Below, piece after piece: positions 10,521 through 22,187 of a stretch of DNA of 64,000 nucleotides (positions within the stretch are counted from its first letter, which is position 1; each line of letters opens with the position of its first letter). The notes beneath the pieces were generated by a model. It was not told where the DNA came from and made no database searches. It saw nothing but the letters and a program-made list of their open reading frames with translations. The DNA comes from Agrypnia vestita (taxonomy: Eukaryota; Arthropoda; Insecta; Trichoptera; Phryganeidae), in assembly GCA_016648135.1 (NCBI GenBank), contig JADDOH010002018.1:62001-126000 (forward strand), written 5' to 3'. The position numbers were made by a program, and so were the translations under genes.

Positions 10521-13395
10521 AGATTGCATAAATAAATACACAAAAATGGGCATTACTGAAAATGGATATTCAGTCATATTTTAAAATATTATTTTATAAA
10601 ATGAACTTTTAATATATGCTTAGCATTTATCTTTTAAAACATCGTGCCACACTGCACAGCAGTTTTAAGACACATAACTTCATTTCTTCTCCATCCCGAT
10701 ATCGTCTAATGAAATTCACAAATTAAAATATGTTCCTATGCTATGTATGTTTTAACTGCTGTATTTAAAATAAAAAATAAAATTTATTAAATTTGCTCTA
10801 GTCTAAATGTTTTTATTACGTTACGACTAGGTAAGCTATTGCAACCTTTATATTAATAAAATTAAACTTTACACAGGGATGGGATGGTATTAGTTGCGAG
10901 GTACTTTATCGCGGATATGGAGGCACATTTTCAGATGTATCGTGAATACGGTGTAATTATTGCTTCTATACTTCCAGGCCTGGAATTTACTAAATATTAG
11001 ATTTAACTCTGGAAAATTCTCAACAGTAGATACTGTGCGGTTATTAACTTCGATGCATAATTATTTCCAAAGTCATTTATGAACAAATGTTTTGGATTGT
11101 TTTGGGAATGTGTCAGATTTAGGCTTTTCCGAGCGAATGTGGAATTGTAGATCCATTATTTAGCTCTTTTGCGATGAAAAAATGAGAGTTGTTAGTTTAA
11201 TTACTTAATTTTTTTATATAATTTGTGAAGCACGATAAAGAAAAAAACTTTGGGTTTATCTGAGGAACGCCGTCATAAGTTCAAAAAAAATCACCCGATA
11301 GAAATTTTATTATTTTTTGATTACGCATTAACTTTGTGGAATTACATGATTGATTTATATATAAATAAAACACTTGTAAAATACCACTTTTGAGTTTAAA
11401 TATACACGACTAGTTTCGAGAACTACAGACCTTGAAATAAAATAAAATATTTTTTATTTTATTACAATGCTTATTACTTTATATTCTCACCTGTAGATGA
11501 AAACATCTGTAGTAGAACTCGAAAATAGTAGTGTATACATAAACTCAAAAGTGCTCTTATCCAATCGTTTTATATTTATATTTACCTAAATCGAAAATTT
11601 TTAATACATTTCAATTGATTTTAATAAAAAGTCCATTATTTTGATCACATTTCTTCATTTAGTAACGACACTTTCACAACTGTTTAAAATGAAATAATAA
11701 TAATAATAAGCCAATTTTCGGAAACCAAAACAGTATTTTTTAAAAATATTGCAATTTATACATAAAATATATAATTTTACTACCGGACATTTTTGTATGC
11801 TCAATACTGTATATTAGTAAGGTTTACCTCAGGGTGCCTTTAACAATATTGAATTACTCTTTACACAGTGATAATTAATTAATATTCCTTAAAAGAACTA
11901 TTTTGTAAATTTCAGAAGTTTAATTAACCACACAATAAATGTTAGAATGTTGGCACAATCTTTTCTTTTTTTCCCTCCCAACCAACACTTTTCCAATCTG
12001 TCTCATAGAGCCAATATAATATTTACAAGTTTTAACCCTTTTTAACCCATTTGAACTTTTTCTTATACTTTTGGGTCAGTTTTGATTTCCATCCAGTCTA
12101 CGGCTTTTGTTGCCCAGTCGATATAGACTTTGGTGTGCTTCATTTCCAATGCTTTCACACCTTATTTTCACTTTTATTTAGTAATTTCTTAATAATTTTT
12201 TACTGCGTAATGTTTTTTTTTCTACCTGTGTTTTCTTTTCTCTTTTTACGCAGAGTTAAAATACAATTTCTTTACGAATTTCATATTTATTCTTAAAGGT
12301 TAGCCATTCGTTTTTGTATCAATCGGCTAAAGTAGGTCCTTCAAATATTGTAATTTTTTAAACTTTCTACTAATTTTAGCTTCACCGAACATCCATCTGC
12401 ATTAGGAAAACTGTAATTCTTCCTATTTTAAAATATACATATTTTTCCGTCGGAGAAACATCAGAGATATCATAAACATCATTTTGTGATTAAAATTTAT
12501 TTTTTACCTACTTAAATAATCAATCGATTATATTTTGAACATTTTAACAACTTAACTAAAATAGACTTACTATTTATATAAAAATTTATTCTAGATAAAT
12601 AATAACGATGCTCAGTGAACATAATTAATAAACAAGCGTTAATTTGCGTGTAGGGATCGAATCATAATACGTAAAATAAATATTTACAAAATAAATTGCT
12701 TACCGTCTAAATTAATTATTTATTCATTTGTTTATACGCCCTTAGGGATTCTACACGGAAGACTAAATCATTTACAAAAATAATAATAATAATAAATTCT
12801 ACTTATAACAAACACATCCACAGAATTGAATTCGCAACCAACTTTATACAAAATAAGAGCGAGAATCTACGTGCAATGGAGCACGACATCTCGTGCCTCG
12901 AAAGTAGGGTAAACGATAATTTTTCATGTTCACAAATCTGAGCAATTAATGATTTTAAATAAAAATTACTATGAATGAATTTTTTAAAATTAAAGTATCA
13001 TTGTGTGAAGTAAACAAAGTTGTGTTTAATTCATAGTTAATTACAATGAACTTCCACAAAGTTAATCACGAAAATTTCGAAATATTACAAAAAATTACGT
13101 GTGCATAAATAAACAAAATACATAAGTATGATAACATTGATTAAAGCAGTGTAGTATTACATAGTTAGAAACACAAGTTTGACATAAATGCGTTTGTGGA
13201 ATGTTTATATTTTCGCAAAGATAAAATAAAGTACAACCCGCATTAACACTTGATTGTAAATAAAATAACGTGAAAAATAACTCCCTCGGGAGATTACGCG
13301 ATTAAGGAAAAAAAGTAGTTTTGTAAGAATGATTTTTCAAGCAATATAGTATTTGTGATAAATTAATGTGGAATTTTTGTTTGTTTAAAGAACAA
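10521..13395. other. Long AT-rich intergenic stretch
   Basis: Nearly 2.9 kb with no recognisable gene. A motif like those in the LINE tails (TTTATACGCCCTTAGGGATT) occurs at about 12731-12750 and may be the end of an old LINE insertion. The 81-codon plus frame at 12051-12296 is very phenylalanine-rich, consistent with T-rich DNA rather than coding. Confidence 0.5.
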
Positions 13396-13409
13396 TGAAA
13401 AACACGGAG
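13396..13409. repeat. Left copy of 14-bp flanking direct repeat
   Basis: TGAAAAACACGGAG, identical to 14309-14322. It brackets the inverted duplication and is probably its target site duplication. Confidence 0.75.
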
Positions 13410-14308
13410 AATATTTTGAGTTTGTTCAAATCTTTCAGAACAGTGCTGGATTTATGTCACAGAGACATTATTAATCAATTAGTGTATATTATAGATATCT
13501 CATAGAGACGAAACTGTATTAATTATGGGAAAGTAGGTATAGAAGTCATTTGGGTGTAACAGGACTTATGACCTGTCTTTTGGTAGGCTTAAGTGATCAC
13601 TTTACACAATTGTAACATTCGCCATTTCCACCCATGATAGAATATACCATGCTTATTCATTTTTTTGGAAGTTGTATATATGTTCAAATTGCGTGAAGCT
13701 TTCATATATGAGTTGTAAGCGCCTTTTCCATGCGGCCTGTACAAAGCCATTTTCATTCCCCTAAATCCCCACAGATGTCGCTAATGAGAAAATCTACAAT
13801 TGATTTTACGGAATTTAGGGAGCAATATTTTTTTATGTGTAATGTGTAATGTGTAATATTATGTGTAATGAAATTCATCCGAATACTTGCATTACACTAG
13901 GATACGCCAGGAAATATTATTTTATTCGGATGAATTTCATTACACATAATAAAAAGGATATTGCTCCCTAAATTCCGTAAAATCAATTGTAGATTTTCTC
14001 ATTAGCGACATCTGTGGGGATTTAGGGGAATGAAAATGGCTTTGTACAGGCCGCATGGAAAAGGCGCTTACAACTCATATATGAAAGCTTCACGCAATTT
14101 GAACATATATACAACTTCCAAAAAAATGAATAAGCATGGTATATTCTATCATGGGTGGAAATGGCGAATGTTACAATTGTGTAAAGTGATCACTTAAGCC
14201 TACCAAAAGACAGGTCATAAGTCCTGTTACACCCAAATGACTTCTATACCTACTTTCCCATAATTAATACAGTTTCGTCTCTATGAGATATCTATAATAT
14301 ACACTAAT
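13410..14308. mobile_element. Long near-perfect inverted duplication of a CACAGAGACGAA-family element
   Basis: The left arm (13476-13885) and right arm (13923-14310) are reverse complements over roughly 400 bp with only a few small differences, separated by a loop of about 37 bases. Landmarks such as GGTAGGCTTAAGTGATCACT and CCACAGATGTCGCTAATGAG occur once in each arm in opposite orientation. The left arm has an extra head (13410-13475, starting AATATTTTGAG) that is also present at 55336 and 42411. A 14-bp direct repeat, TGAAAAACACGGAG, flanks the structure (13396-13409 and 14309-14322), consistent with target duplication. No protein is encoded. A transcript would fold into a long hairpin. 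Confidence 0.9.
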
Positions 14309-14322
14309 TGAAAAACACGGAG
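14309..14322. repeat. Right copy of 14-bp flanking direct repeat
   Basis: TGAAAAACACGGAG, identical to 13396-13409. Its first two bases overlap the end of the right arm. Confidence 0.75.
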
Positions 14323-14399
14323 CATTAATTTCCGGAAAATACTGGAGCTTGCTACTCGGCAAAATATATAAAACGTCTTGACCTATTTAGTGCCGTCAA

Positions 14400-14700
14400 A
14401 GTAACACGGTAACAAGCGCCGCACTTGTGGCTGAAATTACGTGCAGAGTTGGAAACGCACTGCGGGAAAATAAAATGTAAAAAATATGAAGGAACGCCTT
14501 TCATACCCTCCAGAATGGGGGGTCGCAGGATCGGGCCACTCGCGACACGAGACCGGACGAGTGCAGCGCGCCGCGAGGGCCATCCAGCGCGCGGAGGGGC
14601 GAGCAATCAAACGGGAGGGCGTAATTACAAGGCGACATTTACCACCATTAGGCTGCTGATTATTAGAGCAAGGTGAATTCAACACATGCGCCTGTCTCTT
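14400..14700. other. GC-rich island, non-coding
   Basis: One of the most GC-rich blocks in the window, peaking at 14515-14600 (for example GTGCAGCGCGCCGCGAGGGC). Overlapping open frames of 83-89 codons on both strands reflect the low density of AT-rich stop codons and have no recognisable domains. No second copy was seen. Candidate conserved non-coding DNA or CpG-rich regulatory element. Confidence 0.4.
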
Positions 14701-14939
14701 GTTCACCTTCTTTTATTTAAGCAATCTCCGAGAGCGATGTGTGCCATTTACTTAAAATCAAGCTCAGTCAACCAGGTACTTTCCTTGAAAAGGATGATGC
14801 TGTTATTATTTTGAAAACAAAAATGTAAAAAGTCTGAAAATGAATGTTCCTAAAAATGGAACCCTGAAAGAACAATTAATGGATCGAAAAAACTCTAATC
14901 TGTGATTATTATCAGTAACAAACAAATAGCAGAAATACG

Positions 14940-15195
14940 AACAGGAATTTTTTGCGAGGTTTTGCAAAAACTTATCGTGTCATCAATTTATTTGACTTGT
15001 ATTAAAGCGAATAAATTTTTCATATTCCATATAAGTTAGTTCAATGATATTTCAATGTTTTACAGAAGAAAAGTTAAAAATATTAAAAAAACTGCAATCT
15101 TTAGCTTATCTTCATAACTATAGATACTAGGATATTTTTGCTTGAATATTTTTATTTTTGACTCATCATCTGTTACAACCTGTACAAATATAATT
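14940..15195. mobile_element. Family C TIR element, partial copy
   Basis: The segment TTTATTTGACTTGTATTAAA then the CATATAAGTTA stretch matches 50985-51045, and the right part (TATCTTCATAACTATAGATA, then TTTTTGCTTGAATATTTT) matches the right arm at 52400-52455. It therefore shows the organisation of the host element at 50719-52514 without the mariner insertion. No coding content. Confidence 0.6.
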
Positions 15196-15430
15196 GCCCG
15201 TTTAGTTATATAGGATAGTTAGATATGGGTGATTGTTATAAAAACGACTTTATCAAAAATGATAATATTATGGATATAAGATGTGGCGAGTTACTGGAAA
15301 GAAGATGAAACGTGCTAGCCTGGAGTTCAAAATTAGCTTTTATCGGATCATTGTAAAAAACGATTTGACTTCAGTGTTAGGCAAGCTAAATATACATGGT
15401 TGAGGATGCCCTCCTTCAAACTTTACACAA

Positions 15431-15431
<1 letters not shown>

Positions 15432-15473
<42 letters not shown>
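15432..15473. repeat. (CA)n microsatellite
   Basis: About 20 uninterrupted CA dinucleotides. The open frame across it (THTHTH) is an artefact. Confidence 0.95.
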
Positions 15474-15474
<1 letters not shown>

Positions 15475-15479
15475 CGGAC

Positions 15480-16130
15480 ACTACCTAATTTCAGCCTGAA
15501 TAAATGGGCGGCTACTTGGCAGTGCCTTAGTAATCGATCGATTTACCTGTTTGACACACGAAGAAAATACATACTGCTTGAGAGTTGCTCCATGTGCGAG
15601 AGCTATAATACGCAGAAGTTCCCTTTCAGTGAAGTATCTATCAAGGAACGGTAATAATATAGGAAAAATAATATCATACTTGGATGTACTTAGGAAATGG
15701 TCCAGATATGGATGGCATGCGGATAAGAGAATTACAAAGTTATGAGCTGAGATGTTATGCCCATGAAAAATATTTTCAAAATAACCTGAAATTTTCTGTA
15801 ATCAAATCTGTTATCTGTACTTGAGTACCACATTATTATTAAATACCATACGCAATCGCGTCGATTAAAACCTTTTTCGCGAAGTGAATGACCGTTTATA
15901 ACAGAAATGTACAATAAAAATATGGTAATAAAACTATAATATTACGTTTATATAAATATGTAAAAATGAAATACCCAATACATTACAATAAACTAAATGT
16001 AGGAATAGCTATCCATACACCTGAAAAGGAGGAATATTTAAAAGGTACGCCTTCTTAATCAAAATTTATACATGCGATTTTCCAGTATAAAGAACATATT
16101 GACTATTGATCAATGATTGATATACGGAGT
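15480..16130. other. Intergenic DNA, no gene seen
   Basis: Mixed AT-rich DNA with a few short open frames and no recognised family or repeat. Confidence 0.45.
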
Positions 16131-16159
16131 GTAACAGAGCTAGTCCACAATACTTTACA

Positions 16160-16400
16160 GGTAGATTCCTGTCTAAATTATAAGTTGAAAATGTTCAAGC
16201 AACTATGTTCTCATCTCAATAGTTATGGAGACATGCGACTTTAAAGTATGTATTTTTTTCGATATTTCTGACTTAAAGTCCAACGTTTTAGAGTAAATGC
16301 CAGAAATACATTAAAAAAATGAAAATTTTGAAGTAGCATATCTCCATAACCATTGATATTGGGACATTCTGGGAAATTACGTAAAAACAATATTAAAAAG
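16160..16400. mobile_element. Family C TIR element, short copy
   Basis: The left arm contains TATAAGTTGAAAATGTTCAA then GCAACTATG and CTCAATAGTTATGGAGACAT. The right arm carries the inverted counterpart (ATATCTCCATAACCATTGAT). The same left-arm words occur at 39150-39210 and 50771-50825. It looks like a deletion derivative with both arms. No coding content. Confidence 0.6.
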
Positions 16401-16471
16401 TGAAAAATAATTTAAGGAAATTACCGGCATTTATTTTATTCACCAGTGATTCGGTTTTGTAATTTAGTATT

Positions 16472-16975
16472 ACTTACTTACTTACTTACCATCACGCCGT
16501 TTCCCCGTGGGGGTAGGCAGAGGATAGAGCGCCACACTCTTCTGTCCTGACATACAACTCTCGCCTCATCCACATTCACACATCTTCGCATGCAAGCTCG
16601 CCGGTTGTTGAGGCTTCTAACAGGACCATCTTCCAGTATCTGGTTGATCTGGTCATGCCACGTCTTCCGCGGTCGCATTCGCTTTCTGGCACATCAACAC
16701 TTGCATTATATATCTTTCTTACCATTCTTTTCACATTCATTTGCTCAACATGCCCAAACCATCTGTGCGACCCTTTTTTAATTCTATTTATTATGCTAAG
16801 ATCAGCGTTACATTCATTCCTAATATCTTCATTCTTTACTCCATCATAAATAGATTTGCCTTTTGGTTTCCTGGAAATATTTCAACCATCTATCTTTTAT
16901 TCCATCCTCACTCATTAACATTTGTCCATTCACTGACTTAATACCTTTCATACCATTGCTTTCCGCCCCGCATCA
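16472..16975 (-). pseudogene. RTE-like LINE reverse transcriptase C-terminus, 5'-truncated
   Basis: On the minus strand the frames encode the C-terminal region of a non-LTR reverse transcriptase, including GSHRWFGHVEQMN and an RPRKTWHDQINQILEDGP segment, then RRVWRSILCLPP. The element ends in a (TAAG)n tail (T-strand units at 16484-16498). It is closely related to the plus-strand copy at 31701-32217. Frameshifts split the coding sequence, and the catalytic palm domain is missing because of 5' truncation. It is non-functional. Confidence 0.8.
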
Positions 16976-16999
16976 AGATTTACCGGTAAATAGGTTTAC

Positions 17000-18820
17000 T
17001 GAAAAACGGTAATGCGTGCCTTAATAAAGAACCACATAACATGAATCTTATATTCAAATTAAGGCATGATATGTACATATTCCAATATCAGATATTTGTC
17101 TAAAATTGACCTCGATGCAATATCGAACGAGTTTTTTATGTGACCTTGTTGTTATTAATAATGTAAATATAAAATATTTCAGCATCTTTGTGACCACCCT
17201 TCATTAAGTTTGGGGAGGAATCGTATAACTTATGCCTAAAAAGATAACAGACATTGTCATACGCAGACCTTGATTTGGAAATATCAGGAGCAGACATTAG
17301 TGTAGAGAAGCAATGTAGCGGAACTGGCAGATAAGAGAAGACGATAATATTAACCAAATGAGACGGTATTTCACTGTAATCCGAAGAAAACTAAAGGTAC
17401 TTTAACTTTAAATAAATACACTAGGTACATACACACATAGTTTTATTAAATATATATTTTTCTTAAGCTGTTTTAAACGACAAAATTTTAATAACTAATA
17501 CGATCTTCATTTGAATCGAACACAGCTTTTTAATAAATTTTTAGTGTTATCAAGATTTAAGAAGAAAAAAACGAAGGGAGTAAATCTTCAAATCCGATTT
17601 GTATCCCAATATTGCTGAAATATCTGTATGAATATTGATTCGTTATTTAGCAGGATTTCAAAATGTACAATCCCGAAATTTCACTACGCACACTATACTT
17701 TTTTGGGCAATCTACTTTTTTAAGTCTCTTGTTTTTTCTAAATCTAAGTTTTTCTTGCTTTTCTTAAACGGAATGGACAACGAATGTTTTCAGTATTAGC
17801 TAAAAAAAAATATGAAAATTATTTATTATTAACGAATAATTAATGAGATTTTATAGTTTTTGTTATAAAATAACGGCGCTATTTACATTTCATACTAAGC
17901 GTTATAAATTATTCTTCCGCTGAGAATTGTGGATTTGATGTACAGCTTAAATTTTATATCGGAAATATTAAACAATACGCGAAATAAAACATGAAAACGA
18001 TTAGGTTAGTAAGGTCATATATTTTTCAATTGAAAAAGAATTATCATACATGATACAATATTTTTGACAAGTTTAATACTCATTCATTATATTATCTTGA
18101 GAGCGTCCTCAAATTCTGATGTCAACTGTTATCGTTCACAAAACTTTGTAGGTCCCTGAACAGAGGTTGACTGAAGGAACCCTAAAGGGTTTTCTTCATT
18201 TCGATCCGAGCCTGCACACTTTTTTCGTCGGTATAGTTTAGAAGCACGTCGCTGGGTCCCAAATACCCCTCTTCTCTTAAAGATTTATACCAAAAATACT
18301 GTCTAGACTAACAAAAACTTAAGCGTAATTCAAAACTATCCATCATGTCCCAGATGGAAGATACTAAAAAGTATAAGTAAAAAGTAAGGTGTAGTAAGAA
18401 ATACAAAGGAATTGCCAAAAGTAATTGAATGTGGTGGCGTTTTCTTTGTGGAAATGCATTTAATAACAATTATGAACAAAACACTAAAACTTGGTTTTAA
18501 ACTAAAATAGTGGAAAAAAACAAAGTTTTAGTGTTTTATTTATAATTGAATAGCCATAAATTTATCACATTTAAAATTATTTTTATTTAGCTTTGTTTTT
18601 ATTTCAAAAGTTACGAATAATTTGATTTTTCATTAACTTACAATCTCAAAACTGCCCTATAACTTCTTGAACATATTCGTAAACGGTGATCGGAAAAACT
18701 GATTAAAAACCGGCTTTGTGGCTAACAATTTCTTTGTAAGTTAATTAAATAGGAAACTTACTTCTAATTGAAGTGTAAATTTACTATAATTAATGATTAT
18801 TAAATTAAATAAATGATTAT
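17000..18820. other. AT-rich intergenic DNA, no gene seen
   Basis: About 1.8 kb without a recognised gene, TIR element or tRNA-like sequence. The 73-codon minus frame at 17136-17357 resembles nothing known to me. Confidence 0.5.
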
Positions 18821-18825
18821 TAGAT

Positions 18826-19030
18826 TAAATTAAATTTATTTATTTAAAGCCCATATGGGCTTTTACAAAATATAAAAAAATTTTAATAAAAAAATCTCAT
18901 GAGACAGATATGTATTTACAAAGATTCAAGTACAAGGTTAAAGTTACAAGTAAAATTACAAAAGATAGATAGTTACAAATATTACAGTACATTAAGAGGA
19001 TAAAGTACATATAATTGATAGCTTTTTTAG
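18826..19030 (-). mobile_element. Probable LINE 3' tail
   Basis: TTTA-type repeats followed by AAGCCCATATGGGCTTTTAC, the same arrangement as at 3060-3095. No coding part remains. Probably a short minus-strand 3' end of the same LINE family. Confidence 0.4.
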
Positions 19031-20220
19031 CTTTTTTTTGATAGTAATTTTAATTATTGTGCAAAATTTTAACAAAATAGGTCGGATATTTTTTGAGATA
19101 TTTTATCCACCAATCTGAAAAACAGAGTTTTGATAAAAACACAAAAGAATAATTCAATTTATCTAAAAATTTATTACTAAACTACACTACTAACATTAAT
19201 TCCCATAATACAGCCATTTTTGGAATTTATGAATGTGTGATGATTTATATTATTACTCAAACTTTAAAGTATAAGTTAAAGTAAGAATAAATAATTTTTT
19301 GAAAATGAGTTGGTGACCTAATTCCTTAAATCCCAAAGCAAGTGTAGAGTAGTATGTGGTTTCCAAGGTAAACGCGGTCTAGTGTGTGATTTGCAATGGT
19401 CCTCGTCTGAACGAATATTGCGATTTTTGTTTATGTGAGCATGTATCACACTTTCGAATAACACATCAAAAAGGTAATCCCGCGTGGGCTTGAAATGTGC
19501 CCCAAAATAAAATGAAATAAATGGTTTATTACCATTATGGAAAAATAATAACACCGCAGTAAAAGAAAACAAGATACAGAGCGACCTTGCTTGCCTCCCG
19601 GATACACGGCTACAGAATGTACTGACAAAAATGAGTATATGGCAGGCCTTAATAACAATGTCCCAATAAACTACGCCCCGCGAGTATGTATGTTCCAGCT
19701 GGAGAGATTGAGAGGATCAAGCGCAAAAAGGAGATGAGAATAAAAATAAACCTCCGGAGCAATATTACTCTTTCTCCGCTGAAATACCGAAACGCCACGA
19801 GGCGTTATTTTTGCCGTAATAAAAAATGTGATCTTTTAAATCTGGTAAAAGAAATTCACGTAGAAAACAGTTTTGCATAAACGGTCCGCCGGTTTTATTC
19901 GAGTATTCTGCTGATCACAATAAAAACCCTCGGAATTGAACCGATATATTGGCGATACGTTTTGAAATAAAATTGACGAACGACGCCATTATCGTAAATT
20001 GCACTAAAACGACAAACAAATAAACGAACCGTACACAAATAATCTAATTATCCATTTAATAATGTACAATTCCAGGTCTCAGACTTTTACAACCACCATG
20101 GCACCATGGTGGACTACCGGAGGTATCGAGGTATTGTGAAATCCTACACATTTATAGTTATTCGTGGAATACCCGTATAAGAAAGTGACAAGTATTCATC
20201 TTATTATGTCGTTTCAGTGT
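19031..20220. other. Intergenic DNA with a mildly GC-raised section
   Basis: AT-rich to about 19300. Then 19320-20120 is of more complex composition (for example ACTACGCCCCGCGAGTATGT and CCACCATGGCACCATGGTGG, a small palindrome at about 20095-20114). Open frames of 64-84 codons are present but unrecognised. Possibly conserved non-coding DNA. Confidence 0.35.
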
Positions 20221-20263
20221 AAGTAAGTTAAAAGAATGTATAAGTAAGTTAAAAGAATGTATA
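20221..20263. repeat. Two-unit 22-bp tandem repeat
   Basis: Two adjacent copies of a unit reading approximately TAAGTAAGTTAAAAGAATGT, followed by a partial third (TAAGAATGT). Confidence 0.7.
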
Positions 20264-20289
20264 AGAATGTATTGAACTTCGTCCTATGT

Positions 20290-20375
20290 CATTTTAAGGA
20301 TGGAAGGGTATGGAAGAGACCTATATCCAGCAGTGGAGAGACGAAGGCTGAAGAAGAAGAAAAAAATTATTTTAA
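20290..20375 (+). pseudogene. RTE-type LINE 3' terminus (YIQQWRDEG end)
   Basis: In one plus frame the segment encodes EETYIQQWRDEG then a TGA stop, followed by an AGAAGAAGAA tail. This matches the conserved C-terminus and simple-repeat tail of RTE-clade elements common in insect genomes (family knowledge from memory). Only the last few dozen codons remain. An overlapping 130-codon frame at 20257-20649 runs through in another register and is not meaningful. Confidence 0.6.
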
Positions 20376-20414
20376 ACTTAAACGAATAAACGACAAACAA
20401 GGAATATTGTCCTG

Positions 20415-20455
20415 CGAGGTTATTAATGTTTTACAAATAACCCTGTATATTACTA
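20415..20455. repeat. Family C element, terminal fragment
   Basis: GAGGTTATTAATGTTTTACA then AATAACCCTGTATAT matches the right terminus at 52479-52517. No other part of the element is nearby. Confidence 0.55.
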
Positions 20456-20616
20456 AATCTCTGAATTCTGCGGAGTGGCGATTTATATTCCGCATTGGTA
20501 ATATAATTTGTATAATAAAACAGTGTAGGCACTCTTGTGTTTCTAATAGGTGCAATTATAATCATCATGTTCAAAGGTGCAGGGTTGTCAGTCACGATAT
20601 TAAGCATCTCGAAGAG

Positions 20617-21075
20617 AAAAGGTATGTCCGATGTTTTTTGTCTATCTGACAAGGTTTGCAAATATAATAATCATACAATCAACAAACAAATATAAATCGA
20701 ATAAAACCGGTGATAGATAATAAAGAATTGTAATCAATATATTCAATCAGAATATTCCCTCTAAAGTTAATGTAACGCATGAATTGATGTTGACACTTCA
20801 ATGGTTTTATATTAATATCATAAAAATGACATCATACAGGTGAATTATATTAATGAGCTTATTACTTTTAAAATAAGATGAATTCCGTGGTTTGCTAAAA
20901 AAGCTAGATAAATAAAGAAAAGGTGTGTCCGATGTTTTTTGTCTGTCTGACAAGATTTGCAAATTAGAGATAGATAATAAAGAATTGTAATCAATATATT
21001 TAACGGAATTATATTAATGTGCTTATTACTTTTGAAATAAGATGAATTCCGTGGTTTGCTAAAAAGCTAAATAAA
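20617..21075. repeat. Local tandem duplication, second unit internally deleted
   Basis: Unit 1 (about 20617-20918) and unit 2 (about 20919-21075) share their start (GTCCGATGTTTTTTGTCT), middle (GATAGATAATAAAGAATTGT) and end (GATGAATTCCGTGGTTTGCT). Unit 2 lacks about 145 bases of the interior. There are few substitutions, so the event is fairly recent. No transposon ends are seen. Confidence 0.75.
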
Positions 21076-21204
21076 AAGCTAAAAACGAAGCCGCTGGACA
21101 AAGAAAGAGCCCGATGGTAAAGAACTCTTTTATCAAACTTCTATAAATTGGTGAGCACACATCATAAATTCTGTACATAGTACGAAATTAATAATTATCC
21201 ATCG

Positions 21205-21435
21205 AAGCCTAGACGAGATGAGCTGTGCCTGCAAAAGGCGGCACGTGAGTCGGTCTCATGTCTGGTGTCGCGAGCTGGAGGGTTGGTTCAGGGGATCAGA
21301 TACACCAGAGCAGGGGAGCCTCCGACTGATAAGGCGCCTCTGCACTCGGAGTGCACTCGGGCGGGGGCTGCTGGGGGATGATAGTGTAATAAGTCCCCTC
21401 CTACTGGGAGAGAGGAGTTCGAATGGCCCTTAAGA
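21205..21435 (+). other. GC-rich block, possible retroelement or unknown fragment
   Basis: About 230 bases of markedly higher GC with sharp edges, spanned by a 71-codon frame (with segments GSDTPEQGSLRLIRRL and LLGDDSVISPLLLGE). I do not recognise the protein with certainty. The sharp compositional edges suggest an inserted piece of a retroelement or processed sequence rather than a local gene. A B-box-like GAGTTCGAATGGC lies near the right edge, but no tRNA fold is visible. Confidence 0.25.
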
Positions 21436-22180
21436 CACAATGAATGACATTTTTTTATGATTTTTATATTCTACAAAGATATAATACATACAGCGCTATC
21501 ACAGTGTATATTCAAAGGCTAAGGATAAAGCACTAATTTTTTTTTCTAGAAATAAAACATTCTTATTAAAAACATGTCCGTAAATTAATTAACGTGTTTC
21601 TTCTCTTCTTTTTAAATTAATTAATTTAGAAACATTACATTGCATTGACATAATGTGTGTAAATATGTGAATATTTATAAATAAATATTTCAACAAGAAT
21701 TTAACCATTCTACAGGAGATTAACTCGCATGCCAGCATCGACAGATTACGTTATGAAACATAATTATGAAAACACAATTAAATAATAAAAAATCTATCAA
21801 GTGTTAAAATTATTGTTAAAACGGAGCAAAATATAGTATTTCATAATATTTTTTACAATACATCAATTGCATTGGACTAAAGTACCTACACCCAACGCTT
21901 TTTAAGACACGTTTCAATAAAAACCTGTTTTTAAAAAGATATTGGTACTATAGATTAAAAAAGTAAAGAAATGCTTACCCCAACTTTAAAAAAATCGTTA
22001 AGATGACAAAAAGAATTATATGGTGTTTTAATTGATAAAATATTTTGGCAACCATGTTGCAAATGCAAAAATATAGTATTCTTTCCAGGATATCACTAAA
22101 TTTTTACTATTTTCACAGCATTAATGCTTTATTTGAAAAAATAATAATATTGGTGTGATGTGACAGTGTACAAAACGCTT
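21436..22180. other. AT-rich intergenic DNA, no gene seen
   Basis: No coding frame or repeat recognised. Confidence 0.5.
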
Positions 22181-22187
22181 AATAGGC

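Noticed and set aside
14352..14706. Overlapping 83-89-codon genes on both strands
   Set aside because: Open frames in several registers of one GC-rich block, without motifs or a preferred strand.
15400..15654. 84-codon gene
   Set aside because: It runs through a CA microsatellite (THTHTH repeat).
20257..20649. 130-codon gene
   Set aside because: It begins in a tandem repeat, crosses the tail of an RTE element in the wrong register and then a family C end. The composition is chance.
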